A stretch of 64,000 nt of DNA, taken from Tenacibaculum singaporense. Its GTDB lineage: Bacteria; Bacteroidota; Bacteroidia; Flavobacteriales; Flavobacteriaceae. Below the pieces are notes generated by a model. The model was given only the letters and a program-made list of their open reading frames with translations, did no database searches and was not told where the DNA came from. Position numbers and translations under genes: made by a program. The DNA lies in the NCBI RefSeq assembly GCF_003867015.1, contig NZ_CP032548.1, forward strand, positions 1,369,001-1,433,000, read 5' to 3'. Below are positions 9,591-17,922 of this stretch, piece after piece. Every line of letters begins with the position of its first letter. The first letter of the stretch is position 1.

Positions 9591-10490
9591 ATGAAAATAT
9601 TTAAGCCCCATTTCTGGTACAATAAACGCCAAAGAAATGGGGTTTTCTTTTTATTACTTGTAATAGTTGTTTTACAACTTATATATGTATACATAGATTT
9701 TTCTTCAGAAAAAGTAGAGAACATAAATAAGAAAGAGTTAGTGGCTTTTCAAAATACTATTGATAGTTTGAAAAGAATTGAATTGGATAAAAGAAAACCT
9801 AAACGATATCCATTCAATCCAAATTATATAACAGATTTTAAAGGTTATCAACTAGGGATGTCTGTAGAGGAAATTGATAGATTACATAATTATAGAAAAC
9901 AAAATAAATGGATTAACTCGGCTAAAGATTTTAAACAAGTAACAAAAATATCTGATAGTCTATTGAATAGAATAGCTCCTTATTTTAAATTTCCAGATTG
10001 GGTTGTGAAAAAAGAAAGCCAAAAGAAGAAAAGTAAAATAGAGTCAGACTTAATAGAAAGACATACATATAATAAGGAGTATAAAATTTCTACTAATGAT
10101 ATTAATAAAGCGATTGAAAGAGATTTTGAAACCATTAGTGGTGTGGGAGAAGTGTTATCTTCTCGAATTATAAAGTATAGAAAGAAGTTACAAGGATATT
10201 CATTCTCAAAACAATTATATGAAGTTTGGGGTTTAGATAAAGCTACAGCAGATAAAGTTATACAAATCTTTACTGTAGTAAAAAAGCCAATTATTAAAAA
10301 AGTAAATGTAAATACAGCCAAATTTAAAGAAGTGTTGAAAAATCCATATATTAATTATGAGTTATGTAAAAAGATTTTTGAATACCGAGATGAAGTGGCA
10401 GAATTACAAGATATATCAGAATTAAAAAAGATTAAAGATTTTCCGTTAAATAAATACGATAGAATAATCTTATATTTGAAAGCAGAATAA
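9591..10490 (+). CDS. Membrane-anchored helix-hairpin-helix protein (ComEA-like)
   Basis: A 299-residue protein with one N-terminal membrane helix (about residues 18-38, FFLLLVIVVLQLIYVYIDF) and a long exported part carrying repeated helix-hairpin-helix units. The clearest is DFETISGVGEVLSSRIIKYR near 180-200; VNVNTAKFKEVLKNPYINYE near 240 matches the start of a ComEA repeat, and a third more divergent unit lies at about 65-125. HhH motifs bind DNA without sequence preference; ComEA uses them to hold incoming DNA during natural transformation. In flavobacteria such proteins are common outside known competence operons, so a DNA-binding role in the periplasm is an inference. It lies 12 bases after the symporter gene. 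Confidence 0.75.
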   Translation: MKIFKPHFWYNKRQRNGVFFLLLVIVVLQLIYVYIDFSSEKVENINKKELVAFQNTIDSLKRIELDKRKPKRYPFNPNYITDFKGYQLGMSVEEIDRLHNYRKQNKWINSAKDFKQVTKISDSLLNRIAPYFKFPDWVVKKESQKKKSKIESDLIERHTYNKEYKISTNDINKAIERDFETISGVGEVLSSRIIKYRKKLQGYSFSKQLYEVWGLDKATADKVIQIFTVVKKPIIKKVNVNTAKFKEVLKNPYINYELCKKIFEYRDEVAELQDISELKKIKDFPLNKYDRIILYLKAE

Positions 10491-10521
10491 ACAAGCAACG
10501 AAATTTAATAAACAAACCACT

Positions 10522-11688
10522 ATGAATAGTATGTACTTTACCGAAGAGCATGAGGCCTTTCGTCAGAGTTTTAGAGATTTTTTACAAAAAGAGGTAGTTC
10601 CTCATATAGATAAATGGGAGAAAGAAGGTACGGTAGAGCGTTTTATCTGGAAGAAGTTCGGTGAAATGGGATACTTTGGTTTAAACCAACCTGAAGAATA
10701 TGGAGGATTAGGTTTAGATCTTTTTTATACAGTTATTTTTTTAGAAGAACTACAAAAAATAAACTCAGGAGGTTTTGCAGCTAATATGTGGGCACATGCT
10801 TATTTAGCAATGACACATGTAAATAAAGAAGGAGATGATCGAATTAAGAATGAATATTTAACACCAAGCATAGAAGGAGATAAAATAGGGTGTTTATGTA
10901 TTACAGAACCTTTTGGAGGAAGTGATGTAGCAGGAATGCGTACTACAGCAATAAAAAAAGGAGATTCATATGTGATTAATGGATCTAAAACGTTTATCAC
11001 AAATGGAGTATATTCTGATTACTTAGTAGTGGCAGCTAAAACTAACCCTGAGGATAAACATAAAGGAATGAGTATTTTTATAGTTGATAGAGATACTCCA
11101 GGAATATCGTCAACTAAGTTAGATAAATTAGGTTGGAGAGCTTCAGATACTGCTGAAATAGCTTTTGATAATGTGGTAATACCTGCTGAAAACTTAATGG
11201 GAGAAGAAGGAAAAGGATTTCCATATATAATGCAACACTTTGCTTTAGAAAGATTAGTAATGGGTATCAATGCTCATGCGCGTGCGGAATATGCTGTTGA
11301 TTATGTAGTACAATATATGAGTGAACGCGAAGCGTTTGGAAAAACACTAGATAAGTTTCAAGCCTTACGCCATAAAGTAGCGGAAATGGCTAGTAGAGTA
11401 GATATGTGTAGAGAATATAATTATTCCATTGCAAAACGATTAAATGATGGCATTTATGTGGTAAAAGAAGCAAGTATGAGTAAGCTATTGTCTACTAAAA
11501 TGGCAGATGAGGTTATATACGATGCTTTACAGTTACTAGGAGGTTATGGTTATATGGAAGAGTATCCAATGGCACGTTTATTACGTGACAGTCGATTAGG
11601 ACCGATAGGGGGAGGTACTTCAGAAATATTGAAAGAAATTATTGCAAAAATGGTAATAGATAAGAAGGAATATAGGCCAGCAACTTAA
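10522..11688 (+). CDS. Acyl-CoA dehydrogenase
   Basis: A 388-residue flavoprotein of the acyl-CoA dehydrogenase family, which introduces the trans-2 double bond in fatty acyl-CoA or branched acyl-CoA and passes electrons to ETF. The middle domain has the FAD motifs CITEPFGGSDVAGMRTTA (about 125-142) and FITNG; the C-terminal motif is REAFGKTLDKFQ and LLGGYGYMEEYP. The usual catalytic Glu of the YEGTSEI motif is Gly here (IGGGTSEIL), but E256 in HARAEYAVDYV aligns with the alternative catalytic Glu of long-chain and isovaleryl-CoA dehydrogenases, so the enzyme is probably active and of that subtype. It stands alone, followed by an intrinsic terminator. Confidence 0.92.
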   Translation: MNSMYFTEEHEAFRQSFRDFLQKEVVPHIDKWEKEGTVERFIWKKFGEMGYFGLNQPEEYGGLGLDLFYTVIFLEELQKINSGGFAANMWAHAYLAMTHVNKEGDDRIKNEYLTPSIEGDKIGCLCITEPFGGSDVAGMRTTAIKKGDSYVINGSKTFITNGVYSDYLVVAAKTNPEDKHKGMSIFIVDRDTPGISSTKLDKLGWRASDTAEIAFDNVVIPAENLMGEEGKGFPYIMQHFALERLVMGINAHARAEYAVDYVVQYMSEREAFGKTLDKFQALRHKVAEMASRVDMCREYNYSIAKRLNDGIYVVKEASMSKLLSTKMADEVIYDALQLLGGYGYMEEYPMARLLRDSRLGPIGGGTSEILKEIIAKMVIDKKEYRPAT

Positions 11689-11768
11689 TACCTCTTATTT
11701 TGTAAAAATGATTATTGATAAGAAATACTTATAATTTATTTATAGGTTCTTGATAAATATTTAAGTAA

Positions 11769-11795
11769 AAATCCTGTGAAAGCAGGATTTTTTTA
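11769..11795 (+). terminator. Intrinsic terminator after the acyl-CoA dehydrogenase gene
   Basis: AAATCCTG (11769-11776) pairs perfectly with CAGGATTT (11783-11790) around a six-base loop and runs into a T tract. Confidence 0.8.
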
Positions 11796-11853
11796 TTTGC
11801 CTCATTTTTAAACTAAAAAGAAATAAAATAGTGTATTTTTAAAGAATACTTTG

Positions 11854-11861
11854 TATCTTTG
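11854..11861 (+). promoter_or_regulatory. -7 promoter element of rpsU
   Basis: TATCTTTG matches TAnnTTTG exactly. The predicted start near 11867 gives an untranslated leader of about 92 bases before rpsU, long for this organism. The leader is AT-rich and holds no obvious stable hairpin. Confidence 0.65.
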
Positions 11862-11942
11862 CCGTCCAAAAATGAAATAAAATAATATAATTAATTGATA
11901 TACTGATTGTTGTCGATTTTTAAAGATATAGAAACTACGATG

Positions 11943-11951
11943 AAAGGAGGT
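11943..11951 (+). promoter_or_regulatory. Extended Shine-Dalgarno sequence of rpsU
   Basis: AAAGGAGGT lies 8 bases before the rpsU ATG, a near-complete match to the 16S anti-Shine-Dalgarno. Other genes in the window generally lack such a site, as usual in Bacteroidetes. In Flavobacterium johnsoniae the anti-SD is covered by bS21, bS18 and bS6, and rpsU retains a strong SD that serves autoregulation; the same is inferred here. Confidence 0.85.
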
Positions 11952-11959
11952 GCAAAAAT

Positions 11960-12157
11960 ATGTTAATCATTCCAGTTAAAGAAGGAGAGAATATCGATAG
12001 AGCGTTAAAACGTTATAAGCGTAAATTTGATCGTACAAAAACGATGAAGCAGTTACGTAACAGAAAGCAGTTTACTAAGCCATCTGTAGCAAAACGAGCT
12101 CAAATGATTAAAGCATCTTACGTTCAGAGATTAAGAACTCAAGAAGAAGTAGGATAG
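11960..12157 (+). CDS. rpsU: 30S ribosomal protein bS21
   Basis: A 65-residue small basic protein with the bS21 pattern MLIIPVKEGENIDRALKRYK, then KRAQMIKASYVQRLR. It belongs to the 30S platform next to the 3' end of 16S rRNA. In Bacteroidetes ribosomes bS21 helps to sequester the anti-Shine-Dalgarno sequence, with a C-terminal tyrosine (Tyr54 in F. johnsoniae) in contact with it; this protein also has Tyr at residue 54. The gene has its own promoter, a 92-base leader, an exceptional Shine-Dalgarno sequence and a perfect terminator, so it is a monocistronic unit whose translation probably depends on free anti-SD, a sensor of bS21 shortage. Confidence 0.97.
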   Translation: MLIIPVKEGENIDRALKRYKRKFDRTKTMKQLRNRKQFTKPSVAKRAQMIKASYVQRLRTQEEVG

Positions 12158-12178
12158 TAATCATCCTAAAAAGTGTAA

Positions 12179-12212
12179 AAACCTGTATTGATATCAATAC
12201 AGGTTTTTTTTG
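12179..12212 (+). terminator. Intrinsic terminator after rpsU
   Basis: AACCTGTATTGAT pairs perfectly with ATCAATACAGGTT, a 26-base perfect palindrome followed by eight T. Confidence 0.9.
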
Positions 12213-12240
12213 TATCTTCAATTAATAAATAAGATAGGTA

Positions 12241-13128
12241 ATGCTAATAGAAGCTTTTTTAGAGTATTTAGAATTTGAGAAAAAGTATTCAAAAAATACA
12301 ATTCAAGCATATAAAACGGATTTAATAGCGTTTAAAGATTTTTGTGAGGTTGAGTTTGATCAGGAGGATTTAGAGAGTATTCATTACAATCAAATTAGAA
12401 CATGGATTGTTAGCTTGGTGAATGCTAATGTGTCAAATAGAAGTGTGAATAGAAAGGTAAGTTCTTTAAAAACTTTTTATAAATTTCTTCAAAAGATAGG
12501 AGAAGTAACAGTGAATCCACTTTCAAATCATAAGGCGCTAAAAGTTCAAAAAAAAATACAAACTCCCTTTGATCAAAATGAAGTAGAAGAAGTTTTAAAA
12601 CTAATAAAAGAGAGGTCAGATTTTGAGTCAGTAAGAGATAGGTTGATTGTGGAAATGTTGTATTCAACAGGAATGAGAAGGATTGAGTTAATAAATGTTA
12701 AAGAAAAAGATATAGATCATACTAGTAGAACAATAAAAGTATTAGGAAAAAGAAATAAAGAAAGGTATGTAACAATCTTACCATCAGTATATAAAACTTT
12801 ACAAGAATATTTAAGACAAAAAAGAGGGATTGAAGATGTAGATTTAGAGGTGCTTTTAGTGACTAAAAAAGGCGTTAAAATTTATGAAACCCTTGTTTAC
12901 CGAATAATAAATTTGTACTTTAGTAGGGTGTCAACAAAAGCAAAAAAAAGCCCCCATATATTAAGGCATGCTTTTGCGACACATTTACTTAATAACGGTG
13001 CGTCGTTAAATTCGGTTAAAGAATTGCTAGGGCATTCAAGTTTAGCCTCTACCCAAGTATATACGCACAATAGCTTGGAGCAAATAAAAAAAGTGTATAA
13101 TAAGACTCATCCTAGAGGGTCAAATTAA
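12241..13128 (+). CDS. Tyrosine recombinase, XerC/XerD-like
   Basis: A 295-residue site-specific recombinase. The N-terminal core-binding domain (1-100) has the SAM-like fold pattern (FLEYLEFEKKYSKNTIQAYK). The catalytic domain holds the expected residues: R146 (STGMRRIEL), K170 (LGKRNKER), H239 and R242 (HILRHAFATHLL), H265 (LLGHSSLAS) and the nucleophile Y274 (TQVYTH). Length and fixed position between rpsU and hpf, a conserved flavobacterial arrangement, argue for the chromosomal Xer recombinase that resolves dimers at dif rather than a phage or island integrase; no attachment site or island is seen here. Whether it is XerC or XerD cannot be settled from this alone. Confidence 0.88.
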   Translation: MLIEAFLEYLEFEKKYSKNTIQAYKTDLIAFKDFCEVEFDQEDLESIHYNQIRTWIVSLVNANVSNRSVNRKVSSLKTFYKFLQKIGEVTVNPLSNHKALKVQKKIQTPFDQNEVEEVLKLIKERSDFESVRDRLIVEMLYSTGMRRIELINVKEKDIDHTSRTIKVLGKRNKERYVTILPSVYKTLQEYLRQKRGIEDVDLEVLLVTKKGVKIYETLVYRIINLYFSRVSTKAKKSPHILRHAFATHLLNNGASLNSVKELLGHSSLASTQVYTHNSLEQIKKVYNKTHPRGSN

Positions 13129-13142
13129 AAGATCGAAGAATT

Positions 13143-13451
13143 ATGAAGGTATTCACGCAATCAGTAAATTTCTCAGCAGACCAAAAACTAATAGATTTCA
13201 TTGAGAAAAAAGTAGGAGGATTAGAAAAGTTTCATGATAAGATCGTTGATGCAGAAGTGTTTTTGAAAGTGCAAAAAACGAGTGAAAAGGAGAATAAAAT
13301 AACTGAAGTAAAAATTAACATACCTGGAAATGAATTAATCGTAAAAAAACAAACCAAAACCTTTGAAGAAGGGATTAGTATATCTGTTGAATCTTTAAAA
13401 AGACAGTTGCAAAAATCAAAAGAAAAATCAAAGGATGCCTTGGTGTCATAA
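13143..13451 (+). CDS. hpf: Ribosome hibernation-promoting factor, short form (HPF/RaiA family)
   Basis: A 102-residue protein of the bS30/HPF family. The pattern VNFSADQKLIDFIEKKVGGLEKF, with KTSEKENKITEVKINIPGNEL and the C-terminal IEVSIDSLKRQL-like helix (ISISVESLKRQLQKSKEK), fits the beta-alpha-beta-beta-beta-alpha fold that blocks the mRNA channel of resting ribosomes. It lacks the dimerising C-terminal domain of the long form. It follows the recombinase gene by 14 bases and probably shares its transcript; the strong tRNA/tuf promoter starts just after it. Confidence 0.88.
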   Translation: MKVFTQSVNFSADQKLIDFIEKKVGGLEKFHDKIVDAEVFLKVQKTSEKENKITEVKINIPGNELIVKKQTKTFEEGISISVESLKRQLQKSKEKSKDALVS

Positions 13452-13500
13452 AAACGATAAAAAATAATTAAAAAAGTTTTAAAAATTAAAAATTACTTTT

Positions 13501-13508
13501 TACATTTG
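13501..13508 (+). promoter_or_regulatory. -7 promoter element of the tRNA-tuf operon
   Basis: TACATTTG matches TAnnTTTG; a TTTT at 13477-13480 stands 20 bases upstream as a poor -33 element. Transcription from about 13514 would cover four tRNAs and tuf. A TCCG/CGGA hairpin followed by seven T (13512-13539) lies just after the start and could be an attenuator. Confidence 0.55.
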
Positions 13509-13548
13509 CAGTCCGTTAGAAATAGCGGATTGTTTTTTTATAACAAAA

Positions 13549-13622
13549 GCCGATGTAGCTCAGCTGGCTAGAGCAGCTGATTTGTAATCAGCAGGTCGTG
13601 GGTTCGAGTCCCTCCATCGGCT
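13549..13622 (+). tRNA. tRNA-Thr (TGT)
   Basis: A 74-base cloverleaf with acceptor GCCGATG/CATCGGC, anticodon TGT in the loop of CTGAT/ATCAG, and a TTCGAGTC T-arm. First of four tRNAs ahead of tuf. Confidence 0.97.
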
Positions 13623-13665
13623 CTAAAAGAACAAAAGTTCATTAAAATTTTGATTTAAGATTTTT

Positions 13666-13748
13666 GGGGAGATTCCAGAGCGGCCAAATGGGACGGACTG
13701 TAACTCCGTTGTCTTACGACTTCGCAGGTTCGAATCCTGCTCTCCCCA
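13666..13748 (+). tRNA. tRNA-Tyr (GTA), first copy
   Basis: An 83-base class II tRNA with acceptor GGGGAGA/TCTCCCC, anticodon GTA and a long variable arm. An identical copy lies at 60523-60605. Confidence 0.97.
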
Positions 13749-13770
13749 CAAAAATCTTAATAGCAAAATT

Positions 13771-13843
13771 GCGGGAGTAGCTCAGTTGGTAGAGCGTCAG
13801 CCTTCCAAGCTGAATGTCGCCGGTTCGAACCCGGTCTCCCGCT
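13771..13843 (+). tRNA. tRNA-Gly (TCC)
   Basis: A 73-base cloverleaf with acceptor GCGGGAG/CTCCCGC and anticodon TCC in CAGCCTTCCAAGCTG. Confidence 0.97.
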
Positions 13844-13854
13844 CTAAATTCGTT

Positions 13855-13927
13855 GCCGACATAGCTCAGTTGGTAGAGCGCATCCTTGGTAGGGATGAGG
13901 TCACGGGTTCAAATCCCGTTGTTGGCT
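13855..13927 (+). tRNA. tRNA-Thr (GGT)
   Basis: A 73-base cloverleaf with acceptor GCCGACA/TGTTGGC (one G-T pair) and anticodon GGT in CATCCTTGGTAGGGATG. Last tRNA before tuf, the usual flavobacterial order. Confidence 0.97.
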
Positions 13928-14002
13928 CTATTTTAGAGTTTATTTGACAAGAGTTTAAAAATAACACTAAATATATTTAACTAAGAATTAAAATTAATAA
14001 TC

Positions 14003-15190
14003 ATGGCAAAAGGAACTTATGATCGTTCGAAACCGCACTTAAACGTAGGTACTATTGGTCACGTAGATCACGGTAAAACTACTTTAACTGCTGCAATTAC
14101 TAAAGTATTAGCAGATGCTGGATTTTCTGAGCAGAGAGCTTTTGATCAAATCGATAACGCTCCAGAAGAAAAAGAAAGAGGTATCACAATTAACTCTTCT
14201 CACGTAGAGTATGCAACAGCTAACCGTCACTACGCACACGTTGACTGTCCAGGTCACGCCGATTACGTAAAGAACATGGTAACTGGTGCTGCACAAATGG
14301 ATGGTGCTATCTTAGTAGTAGCTGCTACAGATGGTCCAATGCCACAAACTCGTGAGCACATCTTATTAGGTCGTCAGGTTGGTATTCCACGTATCGTTGT
14401 TTTCTTAAACAAAGTTGATATGGTTGATGACGAGGAGTTATTAGAGTTAGTAGAAATGGAAGTAAGAGATTTATTATCTTTCTATGAATACGATGGAGAT
14501 AATGGTCCTGTTGTAGCTGGTTCTGCTTTAGGTGCATTAAACGGAGAGCAAAAGTGGGTTGATACAGTTTTAGAATTAATGGAAGCTGTTGATACTTGGA
14601 TCGAAGAGCCACCAAGAGATACTGAAAAAGATTTCTTAATGCCAATCGAAGATGTATTCTCTATTACAGGTCGTGGTACAGTAGCAACTGGACGTATCGA
14701 AACTGGTATCATTAATACTGGAGATCCTGTTGAGATTATCGGTATGGGAGATGAAAAATTAACATCTACTGTAACTGGTATCGAGATGTTCCGTCAAATC
14801 TTAGATAGAGGTGAGGCAGGAGATAACGCAGGTATCTTATTAAGAGGTATTGAAAAGACTCAAATTAAAAGAGGAATGGTAATTTGTAAGCCAGGTTCTA
14901 TTACTCCACACGCTAAGTTCAAAGCTGAGGTGTATATCTTAAAGAAAGAGGAAGGTGGACGTCACACTCCATTCCACAACAACTACCGTCCACAGTTCTA
15001 CGTACGTACAACTGACGTAACAGGTAACATTAACTTACCAGAAGGAGTTGAAATGGTAATGCCAGGTGATAACTTAACTATTACTGTTGACTTAATCCAA
15101 CCTATCGCATTAAACACAGGTTTACAGTTCGCAATCCGTGAAGGAGGTAGAACAGTAGGAGCTGGTCAGGTAACTGAAATCTTAGACTAA
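14003..15190 (+). CDS. tuf: Translation elongation factor Tu
   Basis: A 395-residue EF-Tu, which delivers aminoacyl-tRNA to the ribosome with GTP. The G domain shows the P-loop GHVDHGKTT (about 18-26), RGITI in switch I, DCPGHADY and NKVD; the beta-barrel domains II and III follow, ending in [15 protein letters not shown]. The length is that of the bacterial family. The gene is embedded between four tRNAs upstream and tRNA-Trp downstream, so tRNA processing shapes the transcript. Codon use is visibly more biased (TTA, GGT, CGT, AAC) than in neighbouring accessory genes, as expected for a very highly expressed gene. Confidence 0.99.
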   Translation: MAKGTYDRSKPHLNVGTIGHVDHGKTTLTAAITKVLADAGFSEQRAFDQIDNAPEEKERGITINSSHVEYATANRHYAHVDCPGHADYVKNMVTGAAQMDGAILVVAATDGPMPQTREHILLGRQVGIPRIVVFLNKVDMVDDEELLELVEMEVRDLLSFYEYDGDNGPVVAGSALGALNGEQKWVDTVLELMEAVDTWIEEPPRDTEKDFLMPIEDVFSITGRGTVATGRIETGIINTGDPVEIIGMGDEKLTSTVTGIEMFRQILDRGEAGDNAGILLRGIEKTQIKRGMVICKPGSITPHAKFKAEVYILKKEEGGRHTPFHNNYRPQFYVRTTDVTGNINLPEGVEMVMPGDNLTITVDLIQPIALNTGLQFAIREGGRTVGAGQVTEILD

Positions 15191-15212
15191 TTATAGTTTA
15201 ATAATAAAGTAT

Positions 15213-15246
15213 AAGGAGTCTCTTTTATAAGAGAGGGACTCCTTTA
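15213..15246 (+). terminator. Hairpin after tuf
   Basis: AAGGAGTC pairs with GACTCCTT around an inner CTCTTTT/AAGAGAG-like arm, but only a few T follow. It may end tuf transcription partly or mark the 3' end processed before tRNA-Trp. Confidence 0.55.
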
Positions 15247-15250
15247 AAAT

Positions 15251-15323
15251 ACGGGTTTAGCTCAGTTGGTAGAGCACTGGTCTCCAAAACCAGGTGTCGG
15301 GAGTTCGAGCCTCTCAACCCGTG
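15251..15323 (+). tRNA. tRNA-Trp (CCA)
   Basis: A 73-base cloverleaf with acceptor ACGGGTT/AACCCGT and anticodon CCA in CTGGTCTCCAAAACCAG. It lies between tuf and secE. Confidence 0.97.
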
Positions 15324-15334
15324 CAAAAAACTAA

Positions 15335-15364
15335 AACGAGTTGTGGTGAAAACTGCAACTCGTT
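15335..15364 (+). other. Hairpin between tRNA-Trp and secE
   Basis: AACGAGTTG (15335-15343) pairs perfectly with CAACTCGTT (15356-15364). No T run follows, so it is more likely a processing or stability element of the tRNA-secE transcript than a terminator. Confidence 0.5.
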
Positions 15365-15377
15365 AAAAGGATAAAAT

Positions 15378-15569
15378 ATGAGTAACTTTGTACAATACAT
15401 TAAGGATTCTTTTGAAGAATTAAATACCAATATGACTTGGATTTCTCGTGAAGAAGCTCAAAAGTCTACTGTAGTAGTTGCAGCATTTACAATTGTGTTT
15501 GCTTTAGCTGTGGCGGGGATAGATAAGGTTTTTCAAACAGGATTAGATAACTTCTTTAAAATGTTTTAA
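15378..15569 (+). CDS. secE: Preprotein translocase subunit SecE
   Basis: A 63-residue short SecE with an amphipathic N-terminal helix (VQYIKDSFEELNTNMTWISREEAQKST) and a single membrane helix at about residues 31-52 (VVVAAFTIVFALAVAGI). It clamps SecY in the SecYEG channel. Position directly before nusG, with one-base overlap (TAATG), is diagnostic. Confidence 0.95.
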   Translation: MSNFVQYIKDSFEELNTNMTWISREEAQKSTVVVAAFTIVFALAVAGIDKVFQTGLDNFFKMF

Positions 15570-16120
15570 TGATGGCTGATTCGGTGATGAAGTGGTATGT
15601 GGTTAGAGCTATTGGAGGTCAAGAAAATAAGGTAAAAACTTATATCGAGACTGAGATTGCTCGTCATGGGTTGTCTGATTTTGTGAACCAAGTAATTGTT
15701 CCTACAGAAAAAGTTATTCAAGTAAGAAACGGAAAGAAAATTAACAGAGAAAGAGTTTACTTTCCTGGTTATGTAATGGTTGAGGCTAATTTAGCAGGGG
15801 AAGTTCCTCACGTAATTAAATCAGTAACAGGTGTTATTGGTTTTTTAGGTGAAACAAAAGGAGGAGATCCTGTACCAATGCGTAAATCAGAAGTAAACAG
15901 AATGTTAGGGAAAGTTGATGAACTTTCTGTTAAAGACGAAAATATTGCAATTCCTTATTCAGTTGGAGAAACTGTAAAAGTAATTGATGGACCTTTCAAT
16001 GGATTCGATGGAACTGTTGAAAAGGTAAATGAAGAAAAGCGTAAGTTAGAAGTAATGGTTAAGATTTTCGGAAGAAAAACACCATTAGAGTTAAACTATA
16101 TGCAAGTAGAGAAAATATAA
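15569..16120 (+). CDS. nusG: Transcription termination/antitermination factor NusG
   Basis: A 183-residue NusG. The NGN domain begins KWYVVRAIGGQENKVKTYIE and contains FPGYVMVEA; the KOW motif is VKVIDGPFNGFDGTVEKV near 135-155. NusG binds RNA polymerase beta-prime, increases processivity and links transcription with ribosomes. Two adjacent ATG codons (15569 and 15572) compete; the first overlaps the secE stop by one base. Upstream is secE, downstream rplK after 64 bases, so the secE-nusG-rplK-rplA-rplJ-rplL order is intact. Confidence 0.97.
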   Translation: MMADSVMKWYVVRAIGGQENKVKTYIETEIARHGLSDFVNQVIVPTEKVIQVRNGKKINRERVYFPGYVMVEANLAGEVPHVIKSVTGVIGFLGETKGGDPVPMRKSEVNRMLGKVDELSVKDENIAIPYSVGETVKVIDGPFNGFDGTVEKVNEEKRKLEVMVKIFGRKTPLELNYMQVEKI

Positions 16121-16138
16121 TTGTTACACCTATATTTT

Positions 16139-16169
16139 GATGGGTTTAAGCTTCCAATTTAAACACATC
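16139..16169 (+). promoter_or_regulatory. Hairpin in the rplK leader, candidate L1 autoregulatory site
   Basis: GATG (16139-16142) pairs with CATC (16166-16169), and GTTTAA (16144-16149) with TTAAAC (16159-16164), separated by a one-by-one internal loop. The position, just before the L11-L1 genes, is where L1 binds its own mRNA in other bacteria. Whether L1 recognises it is not shown. Confidence 0.35.
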
Positions 16170-16184
16170 GTTAAATCTTAAACA

Positions 16185-16622
16185 ATGGCAAAAGAAGTAA
16201 GTAAATTAGTTAAACTACAAGTTAGGGGAGGTGCAGCGAATCCGTCGCCACCAGTTGGACCCGCTTTAGGTGCTGCCGGTGTTAACATCATGGAGTTCTG
16301 TAAGCAGTTTAATGCTCGTACACAGGACAAACAAGGTAAAGTATTACCTGTTGTTATTACAGTTTATACAGACAAATCATTTGAGTTTGTTGTAAAAACT
16401 CCACCAGCTGCAGTACAATTATTAGAAGCGGCCAAAATTAAGAAAGGTTCAGGAGAACCTAATAGGAAAAAAGTAGCAAGCGTTTCTTGGGATCAAATTC
16501 GTGGAATTGCAGAAGACAAAATGGTAGATATGAATGCCTTTGAAGTAGAGTCTGCAATGAGAATGATTGCTGGAACAGCTCGTTCTATGGGATTAACAGT
16601 AACAGGTGATGCACCTGCTTAA
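16185..16622 (+). CDS. rplK: 50S ribosomal protein uL11
   Basis: A 145-residue uL11 with the typical start [27 protein letters not shown] and the C-terminal RNA-binding domain ending in [13 protein letters not shown]. It forms the GTPase-associated centre with 23S rRNA and uL10. It lies between nusG and rplA, 20 bases from the latter. Confidence 0.98.
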   Translation: MAKEVSKLVKLQVRGGAANPSPPVGPALGAAGVNIMEFCKQFNARTQDKQGKVLPVVITVYTDKSFEFVVKTPPAAVQLLEAAKIKKGSGEPNRKKVASVSWDQIRGIAEDKMVDMNAFEVESAMRMIAGTARSMGLTVTGDAPA

Positions 16623-16642
16623 ACTTTAAAAGATATTTAGAA

Positions 16643-17332
16643 ATGGCAATTACTAGAAAGCAAAAAGAAGCTCGTGCTAAAGTAGATAGCTCTAAAGTTT
16701 ATAGCTTACAAGATGCATCAGCATTAGTTAAAGAGATTACAAACGTAAAGTTTGACGCATCTGTAGATTTAGCAGTACGTTTAGGAGTAGATCCTCGTAA
16801 AGCTAATCAAATGGTTCGTGGTGTTGTAACATTACCTCACGGAACTGGTAAAGATGTAAAAGTTTTAGCATTAGTTACTCCAGATAAAGAAGCAGAAGCT
16901 AAAGAAGCTGGTGCTGATTACGTTGGATTAGATGAGTACCTTCAAAAAATTAAAGGAGGTTGGACTGATGTTGACGTTATTATTACTATGCCAAGCGTTA
17001 TGGGTAAATTAGGTCCTTTAGGACGTGTATTAGGACCTCGTGGTTTAATGCCTAACCCTAAAACTGGTACAGTAACTATGGATGTTGCAAAAGCAGTACA
17101 AGAAGTAAAAGCTGGTAAAATCGACTTTAAAGTAGATAAAACTGGTATTGTACACGCTGCAATCGGAAAAGCATCTTTCGATGCTGCAAAGATTGAAGAA
17201 AATGCAAACGAGTTAATTCAAACATTAATTAAATTAAAGCCAACAGCGGCTAAAGGAACATATATTAAGAGCATTTTTATGTCTTCTACTATGAGTCCTA
17301 GTGTAGCTGTAGATGTTAAAACAGTATCGTAA
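16643..17332 (+). CDS. rplA: 50S ribosomal protein uL1
   Basis: A 229-residue uL1. The family pattern [20 protein letters not shown] and [16 protein letters not shown] is present at full length. It builds the mobile L1 stalk at the E site and in many bacteria represses its own operon by binding the rplK leader; a hairpin at 16139-16169 is a candidate target. The gene lies 21 bases before rplJ. Confidence 0.98.
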   Translation: MAITRKQKEARAKVDSSKVYSLQDASALVKEITNVKFDASVDLAVRLGVDPRKANQMVRGVVTLPHGTGKDVKVLALVTPDKEAEAKEAGADYVGLDEYLQKIKGGWTDVDVIITMPSVMGKLGPLGRVLGPRGLMPNPKTGTVTMDVAKAVQEVKAGKIDFKVDKTGIVHAAIGKASFDAAKIEENANELIQTLIKLKPTAAKGTYIKSIFMSSTMSPSVAVDVKTVS

Positions 17333-17353
17333 GGCAGTTAAAACTTTTTAATT

Positions 17354-17872
17354 ATGACTAGAGAGGAAAAATCACAAGTAATACAAGATTTAACAGCACA
17401 ATTAGCAGATACTAGCACGATCTATTTAGCAGATATTTCTGGTTTAGATGCAGCTACTACATCTAACTTACGTAGAGCATGTTTTAAAGCGAACGTACAA
17501 TTGGCTGTTGTTAAAAATACATTGCTTTCAAAAGCAATGGAAGCTTCTGATAAAGATTTCGGAGAATTACCAGAGGTATTAAAAGGTAACACTTCAATGT
17601 TAATTGCTGAAGCAGCAAATGCACCAGCAAAAGTTATCAAAGAGTTCAGAAAAAAATCAAAAGATCGTCCTTTATTAAAAGGAGCGTATGTAGAAGAGGC
17701 AGTTTATATTGGAGATGACCAATTAGACGCTCTTGTAAACATCAAATCTAGAGAAGAACTTATTGGAGATATTATTACCTTATTACAATCTCCTGCTAAG
17801 AATGTTGTTTCAGCATTACAGTCAGGTGGTGGTAAGTTATCAGGTATCTTAAAGACATTATCAGAAAAATAA
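17354..17872 (+). CDS. rplJ: 50S ribosomal protein uL10
   Basis: A 172-residue uL10, the base of the L7/L12 stalk. Recognisable parts are MTREEKSQVIQDLTAQL at the N-terminus, the RNA-binding region LRRACFKANVQLAVVKNTLL and the C-terminal helix that carries bL12 dimers (NVVSALQSGGGKLSGILKTL). The 21-base gap to rplA leaves no room for the long L10 leader known from E. coli. Confidence 0.97.
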   Translation: MTREEKSQVIQDLTAQLADTSTIYLADISGLDAATTSNLRRACFKANVQLAVVKNTLLSKAMEASDKDFGELPEVLKGNTSMLIAEAANAPAKVIKEFRKKSKDRPLLKGAYVEEAVYIGDDQLDALVNIKSREELIGDIITLLQSPAKNVVSALQSGGGKLSGILKTLSEK

Positions 17873-17922
17873 TTTCGCGCACTAATAAACTAAATAAATA
17901 AAATTTTTAAAAAACAATTAAA

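Noticed and set aside
12241..13128. Tyrosine recombinase as a sign of an integrative element next to tRNA genes
   Set aside because: It sits in the conserved rpsU-xer-hpf-tRNA-tuf order, no direct repeats of a tRNA end were found and the neighbours are all housekeeping genes, so it is best read as chromosomal Xer.
14108..14712. Three open frames on the minus strand inside tuf
   Set aside because: They are antisense to a highly conserved, codon-biased gene and have no protein family, start context or promoter.
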